From Hordeum vulgare subsp. vulgare (taxonomy: Eukaryota; Streptophyta; Magnoliopsida; Poales; Poaceae), in assembly GCF_904849725.1 (NCBI RefSeq), contig NC_058519.1, forward strand, positions 535,998,316-536,062,315: 64,000 nt of DNA, given 5' to 3'. Below, one piece after another: positions 34,966 through 45,830 of the stretch (within the stretch, counting starts at the first letter, position 1; every line of letters starts with the position of its first letter). The translations under genes and the position numbers were made by a program. The notes beneath the pieces are model-generated. The model worked only from the letters and a program-made list of their open reading frames with translations, did no database searches and was not told where the DNA came from.

Positions 34966-35936
34966 CACTGGTCCTGTTTTCTGATAACAGCACAGCAGTG
35001 GAGATGTGGTATGAGCAGAACAATGGAGATGTAGTTTGAGCAAGTTCATCGCAAAACCTGTGATCCCCTCTTAATAGTGCGGGATCCCTAAAGACTCAAG
35101 AATCATAAAAGGGGTACTGATGATCCATACTTGAGTGTATACTTTTATTCGCTGATCATCACTCCGCACAACTAACGTCAAAGGAACTGATACCTTTGAG
35201 TTAGCCCTTTCACTTGAGCTTGATGTTGTTGTTCCTTCTTGGCTCAAGTTGAAAGCACGACATGATGAAGTCTTCAAGTAGCTCTCCCATACTCAATGTG
35301 GAAAGCCTAGCTTATGTATTCATCTTCATTTGTCCACCATGTGAACATCCACAAGAATCAAGCATGTAGTGCTCAGGAATTCTTATCTTGATCTTGTCCT
35401 TGTTAGCACATGAGGTTGTCCTTATCAACACAAGATCATTGACAATAGTTTCAATGATATATTCGTGCTGATCCACTTGAACTTGCACACCACAATCTTG
35501 ATGACGATCACCACTTGACGTCATCCTTCATGGGTTGTATGAGATCTTCCTTTTGACGCAAGCCCAATGGAAGCACACCTAACCCCCACATAGGAGTCTC
35601 ACAAAGACCATGGGTTAGTACACAAACACGTAATGGACAATGCTTACCATACCATGGGATCACTTCATCCCTCTCGGTACATCTTATACGCTTTGTGTGT
35701 TGATCATCTTGATTCACTCTTTGTCTGAGATCTTGATCAACCTAGTGTTTCTATGACCATTCTTTGGATAATACCTTGAATAACGTCTTGGTCATCATAT
35801 AAACTCCTTGAACCCAACACATGGATTTCAAGAAGTGCCTATGGACAAATCCTATAAATATAACTTAAGGCAACCATTAGTCCATAGGAATTGTCATCAA
35901 TTTCCAAAACCACATATGGAGATATATGCTCTAACA

Positions 35937-35952
35937 ATCTCCCCCATTTTGG
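35937..35952 (-). promoter_or_regulatory. Polypurine tract
   Basis: The minus strand reads CCAAAATGGGGGAGAT directly before the 3' LTR start TGTTAG, the expected plus-strand DNA priming site. Confidence 0.85.
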
Positions 35953-38900
35953 TAATTGAAGACAACCACTTCAAGAGAGTTTATATAAGGAAATAAGCAT
36001 AACCAAGCGCACACATACAAGGTAATAATGCATGTGTGCAAGATGTATATGCTTACGCAATAAAAGCAAAACCCTCTAAACATATGCAAAGTAAACTCTC
36101 TAAACTTCTCCCCCATTGGCATCGATTGCCAAAATGGACGACAAGTTTAGAAAGCCAAAATAGTAGGTGGTCCTCCAAAAAGTGTGTACTTCTCAGCAAA
36201 TGAGTGCAGAAAAATACACAAATACAATGATAAGTAGTTGGAGGAAAACAGACTATATTGAGGACCCAAAGATTGCAAATAAAAGGATCGTATGCCACAA
36301 AGACATACAAAGATAGAGGCAAGCAATCAAAGAATTCCAGATGGAACAAAAAATCATATGGTCCTTCGAACCACATGAATAAAAGATATTATGATAGAGG
36401 CAACATAGTGCTTTATCAAAAACTAGAGAAGCTCCCCATGATTTGTGCACTAATATGAGATTTTTGTATTTGACACAGGTGCACAAAGTAGGATCGTTGC
36501 TCCCCCAGAATTAATAGAAACACACAACGAGTGCAAGAAGATAGATGAGACAATAAGCACACCAATTGCACAAAACTAATGGTTGAGCAACATGTAAAGG
36601 TAGCAACTTAAGAATGAGCTCAACCAAAGTAATGTGTGTGAGTCATGGCAAAGCACTTGAGAAGACTTAAGATAAGGATGAGAATTACTCATCAACATAG
36701 TCTTGATGAATATGAGATACAAAGTGCAAGACATATCATTCCCACACACACATACTAGAAAATGAGTTCACAAGCTTACTAATAAACAAAATAAGAACCA
36801 ACGCTTGTGACAACCCATTGTGAAGATAGGAAGTAAGAACCTTGTCAATAGGAGGGATACTAGTTGAAATGGCAAAACCCTACTCAAGACAAGCATGAGG
36901 AAAAAAATAATCTTCACTGCCAAAGAGTGCATCAAGATGTAGAAATAAGATGCGCACTCAAAACAAATCCTTTCACGAAGCCATAAAAAAAACTTGAAAG
37001 AGGAAATGCAACAATGGACGTGAAAGAAAAGAGGATATCAATTAGAGATGTAACTTCTCTCATGTGTAAAAGATTCTAAGTAGAAGACAATCATGATGAT
37101 ATATATCCACAAAGAAGGATGTACACACGAAATGGTTACAAGAAGGAACAAACTAGATATCCAAAAAGGAAGTCATAAATAGATCAATGAGATCTTTTGC
37201 TTGGAAGCATAGCACATGGCCTAATATTTTCTTATTGTACAATATGAACTTCCAACATACGAACATCAAAGACATCCCAACTAGTAGTAAGACATCATCG
37301 TTCGGATGCTTTGAGAAAGCAAACAAGTACTACGAGAACAAATCAAGAGATTCATGCCATGATGCAACCTGAAAAGGAAAGACAGGTTGGGTCCTTTGCA
37401 AGAAAAGAATGCATGAAGTGGATACTTGTTACCGAGACAACATTGGATTGATGTAGTAGATAGTTGTTCTTTGATCATCCTAACTTGGCTCCAATAATCA
37501 CATGGTCTTAACATCTTCCTTATAGGTGAGCCGAGCATCCAATCCATTTCCAGTTGTTCCTGGAACAACAAAACAAACAAAATGGTGCCCAAACTCATTG
37601 GGACCAAAGAGTTAGAAAACCAGCAATGCATAGGACAAACTCCACATACATATGTGCATATAAATATGAATTTGAATTTCATGCACACTTTTAGCCAATT
37701 TATGACAAGGTGGAGTTTCCCCTATATATTGGGTCAAAGAAGGAAAGCAAGCAAAAGAAGTTGTATATAGTAGCTAGATACGCATGCTCAAGACTCTTAA
37801 GAATCAACTCAACACAAAGTTGATAAGTCACCAAAAGACAAGATATCAAGTGATAATAAGATCCTAAAACAAAAGAGCTATCACTTGAAGGATATCAATT
37901 AAAAGATACCTCAAGGAATGAGATATCCATTGACACATGCCAAATAGAAGGCAACAAGAAACCAATTGAAGGAAAACAAACACGAGGTTTCTAGTTTCCA
38001 AAAGAGAGCTAGGTTCCAACAAACCAAGCCCTCAACAAATTTTCATGATGGCACAAAGCATCATAAAGAGCAAGACTTGCCTCCCATCAACACACACTTG
38101 ATGGGGATCAAAAGATTTTATGATGGGTGAATAAAGAGAGTGTTCTAAAGAAAATAGGATAGCTCCCCCAAGGGACGTGCATTATATAGAATTTGCATTT
38201 AAATACAAAACGCACAAGATGGGATCATCACTTTCTCTATATCTATAAAAGCACTAGACAGGTTAGAATAGATCCATAAGAGGCAAGGAAGACAAACGAA
38301 ACACAAAATCCAATGTAAAGATGATTAGCAATTCCAATCACATGATGGGAATACCAATTGTCAAGGACAAGAAGTATTTTCGAAATGATACTCATTGGTA
38401 GATCACAAATATATCCAAGATTATCTTTACCCATAAAACGCAAGCAAATGACACTTGTAGAGATAACATGCCACCTAGGAACAGGATAATTTACAATATC
38501 AACACTAAGTGGCAACACCTCAAATGTACACATTTTCTAGGCTTGTAATATGCACATAGCATATTACTCCCCCATAATGTGATAAACCAACAATATTAAC
38601 AAGTGGCAAATTGAAACCAACAAGACATAATTAATGGACCATATAGAATTTGAATTTCTCATGAGTAAGACATACCACATAGAAACTAGATAATCTTGAA
38701 ATATCAAAACTAAGTGGTATTCCCCATGTATACACATTTATAGGATTGAGAGGTGTGCAAAGCACATCACTCCCCCACAATGGGATAATCCATTAATCTC
38801 TCACAAGAGCCAACAAAAATACAAACAAGACACAAAAGGCTCAATACAAGACTCACATGTACATGATATGCAAAACAACATACCCCTACTCGATTACTCA

Positions 38901-39145
38901 AGATAAGCAAGTTGGAAGCACAACATATACAAACGCATGCAAGGTACAAAACCACAACATGCAAAGGGGCAAGCACCTAACAATGTACACAGTTTAAGTA
39001 TAAGTTACCGTAAGGAGGCACATTGGATATAAGATAGAAACTCGATAATCCAAATGACTTGGCTTGAGATAATATGAATGATGAAGACCCCTTAATTCTT
39101 CATTATGTATCCAAGTCTCTGATGTCCTCCATAGTCACCTATTGA
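35953..39145 (-). other. Non-coding spacer in place of pol, with repeated polypurine-like motifs
   Basis: This 3.2-kb A-rich (plus strand) stretch has no open frame of substance. TGGGGGAG or a close variant occurs on the minus strand near 36107-36115, 36499-36507, 38163-38170, 38567-38575 and 38770-38778, besides the true tract at 35937. Two of them share flanks (GCATATTACTCCCCCATAATG and GCACATCACTCCCCCACAATG, differing in a few bases). Confidence 0.75.
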
Positions 39146-41360
39146 TCAAGTTTGAGCTTGTTGGTCCCCAACTACGTTGGGTCCTAAGAGGTTAATCACA
39201 ATAGGCTTGGCAACCCAAATGGTTCTTTTCTTGACACCATTTTGAGTACCAACAAACTTGGAAAACACATTGCCAACCTTATCCTTCCCAAGGGAATAGG
39301 TATCATCAATAGTGATTGGGTTGGATAAGTTACCTCTCGTGCAAGACGAAGCGACGTGACCCTTCTCACGACATAAGTAGCAACATCTACCCTTTGTTTT
39401 CTTCCCAGTTGATTTCTCACCTTGGGGAGTGTTGGTTTGGGTCTTATTGGGAATAGGCCTTCCTTCAACTTGTAGTTGAATATGTGATTGAGTTTGTGGC
39501 CGCTTCCCTTGTTGCTTGTGACTTTGAGACTTCGTCTTCAGAGGGCAAGATCTAACATGGTGCCCTTTATATTTGCACTTGAAGCAAATGATTTTGGCCG
39601 AATTCTTGACTTGTTCTAGGCCCCTCTTGTTCTTGTTTGAGTTTACTCCAACCATCATTTTTGTCATTCGGAGATGTTTTCTCACACAGGACGTTGTTGA
39701 GTGTGGACATCCCTTCATGACATTGTTCCAAGTCTTTCTTCAAAGAAGTGACTTGGGCCTTGAGCTCTTCGATTTCCTCTGCACGGTTAGTATCAATGCA
39801 AGTACTAGAGGAAGTGTAAGCTTCAATGTTAGAGCAACAAGGCAAGGAAAGTAATTCATCACACGAGGTAGAAACATTGTGAGTAGACGAATTACGAGGA
39901 CTAGCACATGGAAATGTAGTACTTTGACTAGAAGTAGTGCCATTGTCCACATGAGGCTCACTTGATGTTACCTTGGTGATGATAGCCTCATGAGCTAACT
40001 TTTGCATATTATGGGATGTTAGAAGATCGGCATGAGAGCTTGTGAGCATTACATGGTTTTCTTCCAACTTCCCATAATTGCTAGTTAGTAAGTCAAGTTG
40101 AGCACGTAGCTCAACATTCTCCTTCAATGTTGATACTTCAAAAGAGATAGGGTTAGATGTACAAGTATCATCAACAACATGAAAGGAGTAAGTAGCAAAT
40201 AGAGACTTCTCATGAGTAGATTGAAGCTCCTCATAGATCTTAGAGGTTTTGATGAGCTCTCCCTTGACATTATTGCATTCAAGGAGAAGGACCTCAAAAT
40301 CCTTTTTAAGTTTATCATGAGCAACTTCAATCTCTCCTTTTGAAAATCTTAAGTCTCTACATGCTTGATGACTCTTCTCAAGTTCATGTTCAAGTTGTTC
40401 ACTTTTAGCTTGTTCATGATTAAGTGAATCATTACAATTTTCAAAGTAAGCAAGAACATCTTGGAACCTTTGAAGAGCGTTATTTTCAGCTTTATGAAGA
40501 ATTTTACTGATCACATAGATATTTTCAGTCAAGTCATCATCATCATCCTCATCGCAAATATCATCGTTATTGCACAGGGAAGATGATACCTCATTATTAC
40601 CTCTTGCCATGAGGCACATGTGAACTGGAGGAGTTGATGATGATTCTTTTGGTGAATCAGATTCTTCATTAGTCAAAAGTACTTCATATTTCTTGATTTC
40701 CCCTAAATGGTTAGTCATATAGCAACTAGGGAGAAACAAGATATTTTGATCAAGAGGACACGAGGAAGCAGGCATATCACCACAGACATTTGTCGAGGAA
40801 TCTTTAGGTGAAATGCATGACCTATCAGCACAATAAGTTACACTATGTGTGGTGCTAGATATGCTCGTGTCCATAGAGGCTATGACATTTTCATCAACAT
40901 ATATTTCTTCACTCACCATGTCATTACCTTGTGAGATTGAAGATGCTGAGGTGTGCAAGCAATCGGATATGGAAGTAGTGGTGGACTCTTTAAGATCGAA
41001 AAGAGTGAAGAGCTCATGCACCAACTCCTTCATCATAATACCGTCTTCATCAAGATTGGACCCACCATATATATCTTCAAGTTTAGTCAAAACTTCATGA
41101 GCTGACTTGCAAGTCGAGATAGACTTAAACACTTCACGACTTATGGTTCGATGAATGGCAAGAAAAGCCTCACAATCAAAGTACATCTCATTAGTAGATG
41201 AAGATGCATCATCCTTTTTGTCGGCAATCCCTACAAGAACAATTCGTAAAGTATTTGGGCCCATGGCCCGAAAGTGATGAAGCATACAAATTCTCCATAG
41301 GGTATAATTTGTTCCATCAAAGTCAAAGATGCCATTTTGCATTAATCCAATAGTGGACAT
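39146..41360 (-). pseudogene. Sirevirus gag, one frameshift, two zinc knuckles
   Basis: The gag start codon is at 41358-41360. The first 597-codon frame (41360-39567) holds an N-terminal Copia gag domain (FDGTNYTLWRICMLHHFRAM at residues about 14-33, then the EVLTKLEDIYGG segment), an acidic middle, and a long coiled coil (about residues 300-460, QAKSEQLEHELEKS). The second frame (39718-39146) holds two CCHC knuckles, CFKCKYKGHHVRSC and CYLCREKGHVASSC, and a lysine-rich end. The frames overlap between 39718 and 39567, and homology crosses over near 39640, so one small indel separates them. Whether this is a decay mutation or an expressed frameshift cannot be told from one copy. Gag packages RNA and builds the particle. 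Confidence 0.85.
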
Positions 41361-41402
41361 CGATACTCTCTAGGTCGTGAAACCTAATTAAAGAGAGACC
41401 TA

Positions 41403-41414
41403 CCTCTGATACCA
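41403..41414 (-). promoter_or_regulatory. Primer binding site TGGTATCAGAGG
   Basis: The minus-strand match to the initiator methionine tRNA lies 2 bp from the LTR end at 41417, followed by a 42-bp leader and gag. Confidence 0.9.
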
Positions 41415-41416
41415 AT

Positions 41417-43844
41417 TTAAAAGACCTCGATGACGCCTAGAGGGGGGGGGGGTGAATAGGCTATTTAAAAACTTCTTCGGATTTGGCTTGAACCTAATCC
41501 GGAAATAAACTAAGAGGGTACTTGTCAAGCACAAATCCTAAATGCACTAGGCACTGCAACGTGTATCAACAACACGATCTACCAAGATGGACACAATACA
41601 GTTACTAACAAGCACAAGTAAGTTACACAAACTTACTTGAGCTATATCACACGACAAGTAGGTGAACAACACAAGATACTAGATCACACTATATCAACAC
41701 GATGTATCAAGGGCTGCAAGTATGAACATGTGGATATAGAGGGTATGCTTGAATGATTAATCTTGTACAAGAAATGGCCAACACAATATAATGAGCACAA
41801 GCAATATGCAATGTATGTATGCTCAAATAACACAAGTAAACCACAAGTAAGGATTTAGGGTTAAGGATAACCAAGGTCACTGAGACGAAGATGTATCCCG
41901 ATGTTCACTTCCTGGGAGGGAAGCTAGTCACCGTTAGAGAGGTGGATGTTACCACGAAGGCACACCAACGCCACGAAGGCTCACCCTATTCTCCCTTTGA
42001 GATAACACCACGAAGGCGTTTCTCAACCACTAGTGGTAAGCCTTTGAGGTGGCTTCCAAACCCTCACAAACTTTTCCGGGGGAAATCACACGGATTGATT
42101 CCTCTCCGAAGAACTCCTACCGCCTAGGAGTCTCCAACCTCCAAGAGTAACAAGATCACGGGGAATGCTCAAAACTTGCTCAAATCACAAATAGCTTGGG
42201 TTGAGAGAAGGAGAGGGAGACGATCTATCTTTTGATTGGAACAACTCTCAAAGGGGCTCACAAATGCTCTTGGGATCTAAGATTTGGAGTGAGCAAATGT
42301 GTGTGAGGTGGAAATGTGTTCTTATGAGGATAAGGCTGTGTTGGGCAACCCTCTCACGAAGTGGGAGGGGGGTATTTATAGTGGGGAGAGAAAAAGAGCC
42401 GTTGGGGACACTTGAAGTCACACAGGGTCCGGACGTCCGACAGTTGTCGGAAGTCCGGGCGTCCGCGAGGGGTCGGACGTCCGACAGGGGTCGGTCGTCC
42501 GAGGCCTGTAGATACGACTAAAACTATTTTGAATTAAAGAGAGACCGGACGTCCGACAGGGGTCGGTCGTCCGAGGCCTGTAGATACGACTGAACCTATG
42601 TTGAATTTATCAGCCACCGGACGTCCGGAGAGGACCGGAAATCCGAGTTATACAGCTCAACTTCTACTCGTGGTAGGTTCCGGATTTCCGACGGGTGTCG
42701 GACATCCGGCGCTCGGACGTCCGGAGGGAGCCGGATTTCCGAGATATAGAACTCAACTTCTACTGGTGCACGCTTCCGGATTTCCGAAGCTGGTCGGATA
42801 TCCGGGCCTCGGACGTCCGGAGGAGGCCGGATGTCCGGGCCTCGGACGTCCGGAGGAGGCCGGATGTCCGAGGCACTGGTCCTGTTTTCTGATAACAGCA
42901 GAGCAGTGGAGATGTGGTATGAGCAGAACAATGGAGATGTAGTTTGAGAAAGTTCATCGCAAAACCTGTTATCCCCTCTTAATAGTGCGGGATCCCTAAA
43001 GACTCAAGAATCATAAAAGGGGTACTGATGATCCATACTTGAGTGTATACTTTTATTCGCTGATCATCACTCCGCACAACTAACGTCAAAGGAACTGATA
43101 CCTTTGAGTTAGCCCTTTCACTTGAGCTTGATGTTGTTGTTCCTTCTTGGCTCAAGTTGAAAGCACGACATGATGAAGTCTTCAAGTAGCTCTCCCATAT
43201 TCAATGTGGAAAGCCTAGCTTATGTATTCATCTTCATTTGTCCACCAGGTGAACATCCACAAGAATCAAGCATGTAGTGCTCAGGAATTCTTATCTTGAT
43301 CTTGTCCTTGTTAGCACATGATGTTGTCCTTATCAACACAAGATCATTGACAATAGTTTCAATGATATGTTCGTGTTGATCCGCTTGAACTTGCACACCA
43401 CAATCTTGATGACGATCACCACTTGACGTCATCCTTCATGGGTTGTATGAGATCTTCCTTTTGACGCAAGCCCAATGGAAGCACACCTAACCCCCACATA
43501 GGAGTCTCACAAAGACCATGGGTTAGTACACAAACACGTAATGGACAATGCTTACCATACCATGGGATCACTTCATCCCTCTCGGTACATCTTATACGCT
43601 TTGTGTGTTGATCATCTTGATTCACTCTTTGTCTGAGATCTTGATCAACCTAGTGTTTCTATGACCATTCTTTGGATAATACCTTGAATAACGTCTTGGT
43701 CATCATATAAACTCCTTGAACCCAACACATGGATTTGAAGAAGTGCCTATGGACAAATCCTATAAATATAAGTTAAGGCAACCATTAGTCCATAGGAATT
43801 GTCATCAATTTCCAAAAGCACATATGGAGATATATGCTCTAACA
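41417..43844 (-). mobile_element. 5' LTR of the gag-only Sirevirus, 2428 bp
   Basis: Near-identical to 33511-35936, with a TATA box at 42373-42381 and the palindrome array at 42424-42872. Its inner end reads CTTTTAA where the 3' LTR has CTTTTCA, a terminal-base change. Confidence 0.93.
42424..42872 (-). repeat. CGGACGTCCG palindrome array, 5' LTR
   Basis: Same array as 34515-34965 with about eight base differences, some of which restore or break individual palindromes (for example GACGTTCG versus GACGTCCG near 42548). Confidence 0.9.
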
Positions 43845-44470
43845 GCCGGTGGTGTCCATTGTTTCATCCTACACGCCGAACTTCGGGTACAACGCGGCGG
43901 CGACGGAGCAGCTCATGATGATCTCGTCCATGTCGACGTCGATGTGGTTAAACTACAACGATGAAGTGGGCGTGAATGGGATGGACACCATGACACAAAG
44001 ACAACGCAGGTGAGGCTGTTGAAGAGTACGCCGTGGACGAGTAGTTGTACTAGGTGTTGAGGCCGGCTTTGAACGCGATTGATGGAGTACGCAGGTCATG
44101 GCTGAAGCCGGTGGGGAGGAACGCCGTGGCGCGCCATGCGGGAAGGTGGTGTTGGGATTGAAACCGCCATGCGCGTCGCCGTCGGAGTAGCCAAGCGAGG
44201 GTACGTATCCCCAGGGCGGCATCGACGGCGAGAGGTTGGCCGACAACACAACGCCCTGGCGGCCCCTCTATGCGGCTTGCGGGTTGCGACCGGGCGGATT
44301 CATCATCCCCGCGCGGGACGCCTCTTCCTGATCGACCGCCGGTGCCGCTGCTGCGTCCCCGATCCTCTTGGTGTCGAGCCTACCCCGCGGGTTTGTTGTG
44401 TCCGCCTCCCGGCGCTAGACATCCGTCCTCCACTCGGCGTCTGAGATGCCCACCGGCCTAGCCATCAGCT
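43845..44470 (-). pseudogene. SANT/Myb-like (Harbinger-associated) gene, 5' part
   Basis: On the minus strand RKPRKLMARPVGISDAEWRT (about 44450-44510) and FNPNTTFPHGAPRRSSP (about 44130-44180) match the N-terminal half of the same amplified grass SANT-like family as 33153-33510. A region encoding SCSVAAALYP near 43900 also fits. Frameshifts are present. The Sirevirus inserted between this part and 33510. Confidence 0.5.
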
Positions 44471-44888
44471 TCCTCGGTTTCCTCTGCTTCGGCTGGCTAG
44501 AATCGACGGCGGTGGTGGGGCGAGGGAAGGTGTATTTCTTCTCCGGTGGCATGACGGCCGGATGGCGGGAGCGGGGGAAGAATGGCGGGGGGGGGGGGGG
44601 AGGGGGGAGAGATGTGGGAAATGGAGGGAAAGGAAGGAGAAAGGGGGAGAAAACGACGGAAATAGGTCCAGTTGTCGCCGACAAGGCGGACCCACTTGCC
44701 GTTTTGCTTCGACCAACGCTCCCAAGCGGCCCCCGGATTTCCGAAGCTGGTCCGGAGAGATGGGGGAGGGTGGGTAGGGGGGAGAGAGGGGGGGAGGGGG
44801 TGGTGGCGAGTGAAGATGATCTTACTCAAATCAATGAAATTCGAATAAAACGGATGATCTGCTTGGCATCGTGCGTTTCCAATTGGCC
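44471..44888. other. Low-complexity G-rich/purine-rich flank
   Basis: G-runs (including 44587-44601) and GGGAGAGAGG tracts. The long open frames on both strands follow from base composition and are not called. Confidence 0.45.
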
Positions 44889-44891
44889 TTA

Positions 44892-45375
44892 GATCGTATT
44901 TCTCTTTTCCGTGGAAAGTTGGGGGCTACCGATCGAAAAGTACGTCCATACTCGATACCCCCTTGTTTTGTGCCACAGATTGCTCACAACATGTCGCGAT
45001 GACCACAGAACAGATTCCTGATCTGTACTGTACAGGACCATATCCAGGGGACAGCTAGTGCTCTTGTCGTGTAGTAGCAGTTTCCAGTTTTCTGCAATTC
45101 TTTCCTCGTTGACGTTTCTAAAGCATTTCAATATATTGTTACAAAAAGAAAAATCTCAGGGTTTCGGGCTTTCGGCATCCAGCTTTTCCAAGTGATGGCA
45201 TTTAGGCGGAGTACCCCACGTGAGGTATATGATATGAGGCACACAACCATAGACTGTCAGGACATCTTTAACGATCACCCGTAAACCGAACACTGCATCT
45301 ATTAACGAATGCACGAGCCGGTCATCCAAAACTATCTGAATACAATTTAAATAAAATTTAAATTTAATTTAAAAA
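44892..45375. other. No gene recognised
   Basis: Mixed-composition sequence without a supported open frame or repeat end. Confidence 0.4.
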
Positions 45376-45557
45376 ATAATAAAGAGGCTATTGCTTCCGT
45401 CGGAAAACCCACCACGTTATTTTTATAAAAAAAATCTGTAATTTTTATTATTCAACCCGCGTTTCATCATTATTTTAATAAATCAAAATGATTATAAAAA
45501 GATTAAAAGCGTGTGATTTTTTTTTCTCCCGTTGCAACGCACGGACCCTTTTGCTAG
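45376..45557 (+). mobile_element. Short Helitron-like element (no cargo)
   Basis: The 3' end is CCCGTTGCAACGCACGGACC (hairpin stem CCGT/ACGG, 45529-45544), followed by TTTTGCTAG at 45549-45557, giving the CTAG terminus before a T. The 5' part AATAATAAAGAGGCTATTGC is shared with the element starting near 45831. Hairpin about ten bases before CTAG is a Helitron signature. The exact 5' end is uncertain. Confidence 0.65.
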
Positions 45558-45830
45558 TAAAATTTAAAAGAGGTGTGCTTCGATACACAACGTAAAAAAG
45601 GAAACGTATACCTATTTTGTATTATACAGTACAGACCGTTGTATATATACAATACGAAGTGAGTATACACTGTATACGTATGGTGGCCTCTAGTGTATAA
45701 TATGAGATGGATATACATTTCTCCTTCTATGTTTTGTGAAGGAGGGAGCAAAATTAAATTTAAAATAACTGGATAAATTTAAGCAAACACGTCGGATTTC
45801 ATTCAAAGTTCGGAGATAAGGAATACATAC

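Larger units (their letters stand above)
33511..35936 (-). mobile_element. 3' LTR of the gag-only Sirevirus, 2426 bp
   Basis: On the minus strand it starts TGTTAGAGCATATATC (at 35936) and ends GAGGTCTTTTCA (at 33511). It contains a TATA box at 34464-34473 and an upstream palindrome array at 34515-34965. Small open frames inside are present identically in the other LTR and are not genes. Confidence 0.93.
33511..43844 (-). mobile_element. Full-length gag-only Sirevirus (Copia), 10,334 bp
   Basis: Two LTRs (33511-35936 and 41417-43844) flank an interior with primer site, gag and polypurine tract, all on the minus strand. The target duplication is GTCGG/GCCGG. The interior (35937-41416, 5.5 kb) encodes gag but no protease, integrase, reverse transcriptase or RNase H; instead 35937-39145 is non-coding. 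By eye the LTRs differ at about 30 positions in 2.4 kb (about 1.2 percent), so insertion is recent on a genomic scale. It must have used enzymes from another element. Confidence 0.92.
31657..44888. mobile_element. Harbinger-like element split by a Sirevirus
   Basis: The left end GGCCAAGTCCAACGCTCG at 31657 and the right end, whose reverse complement is GGCCAATTGGAAACGCACG at 44888, resemble each other over about 50 bp including TCCGTTTT and TCG. TTA flanks both sides (31654-31656 and 44889-44891). Without the 10.3-kb Sirevirus the element would be about 2.9 kb. It contains a GRF-type fragment (plus) and a SANT-like fragment (minus) but no transposase that I can find. A second possible boundary exists at 32898-32901 (GCC followed by TTA), so this may instead be two adjacent Harbinger-type elements. 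Confidence 0.5.

Noticed and set aside
33983..35277. Several small open frames repeated exactly at 41891-43185
   Set aside because: They are parts of the two LTRs of one element, not a duplicated gene cluster.
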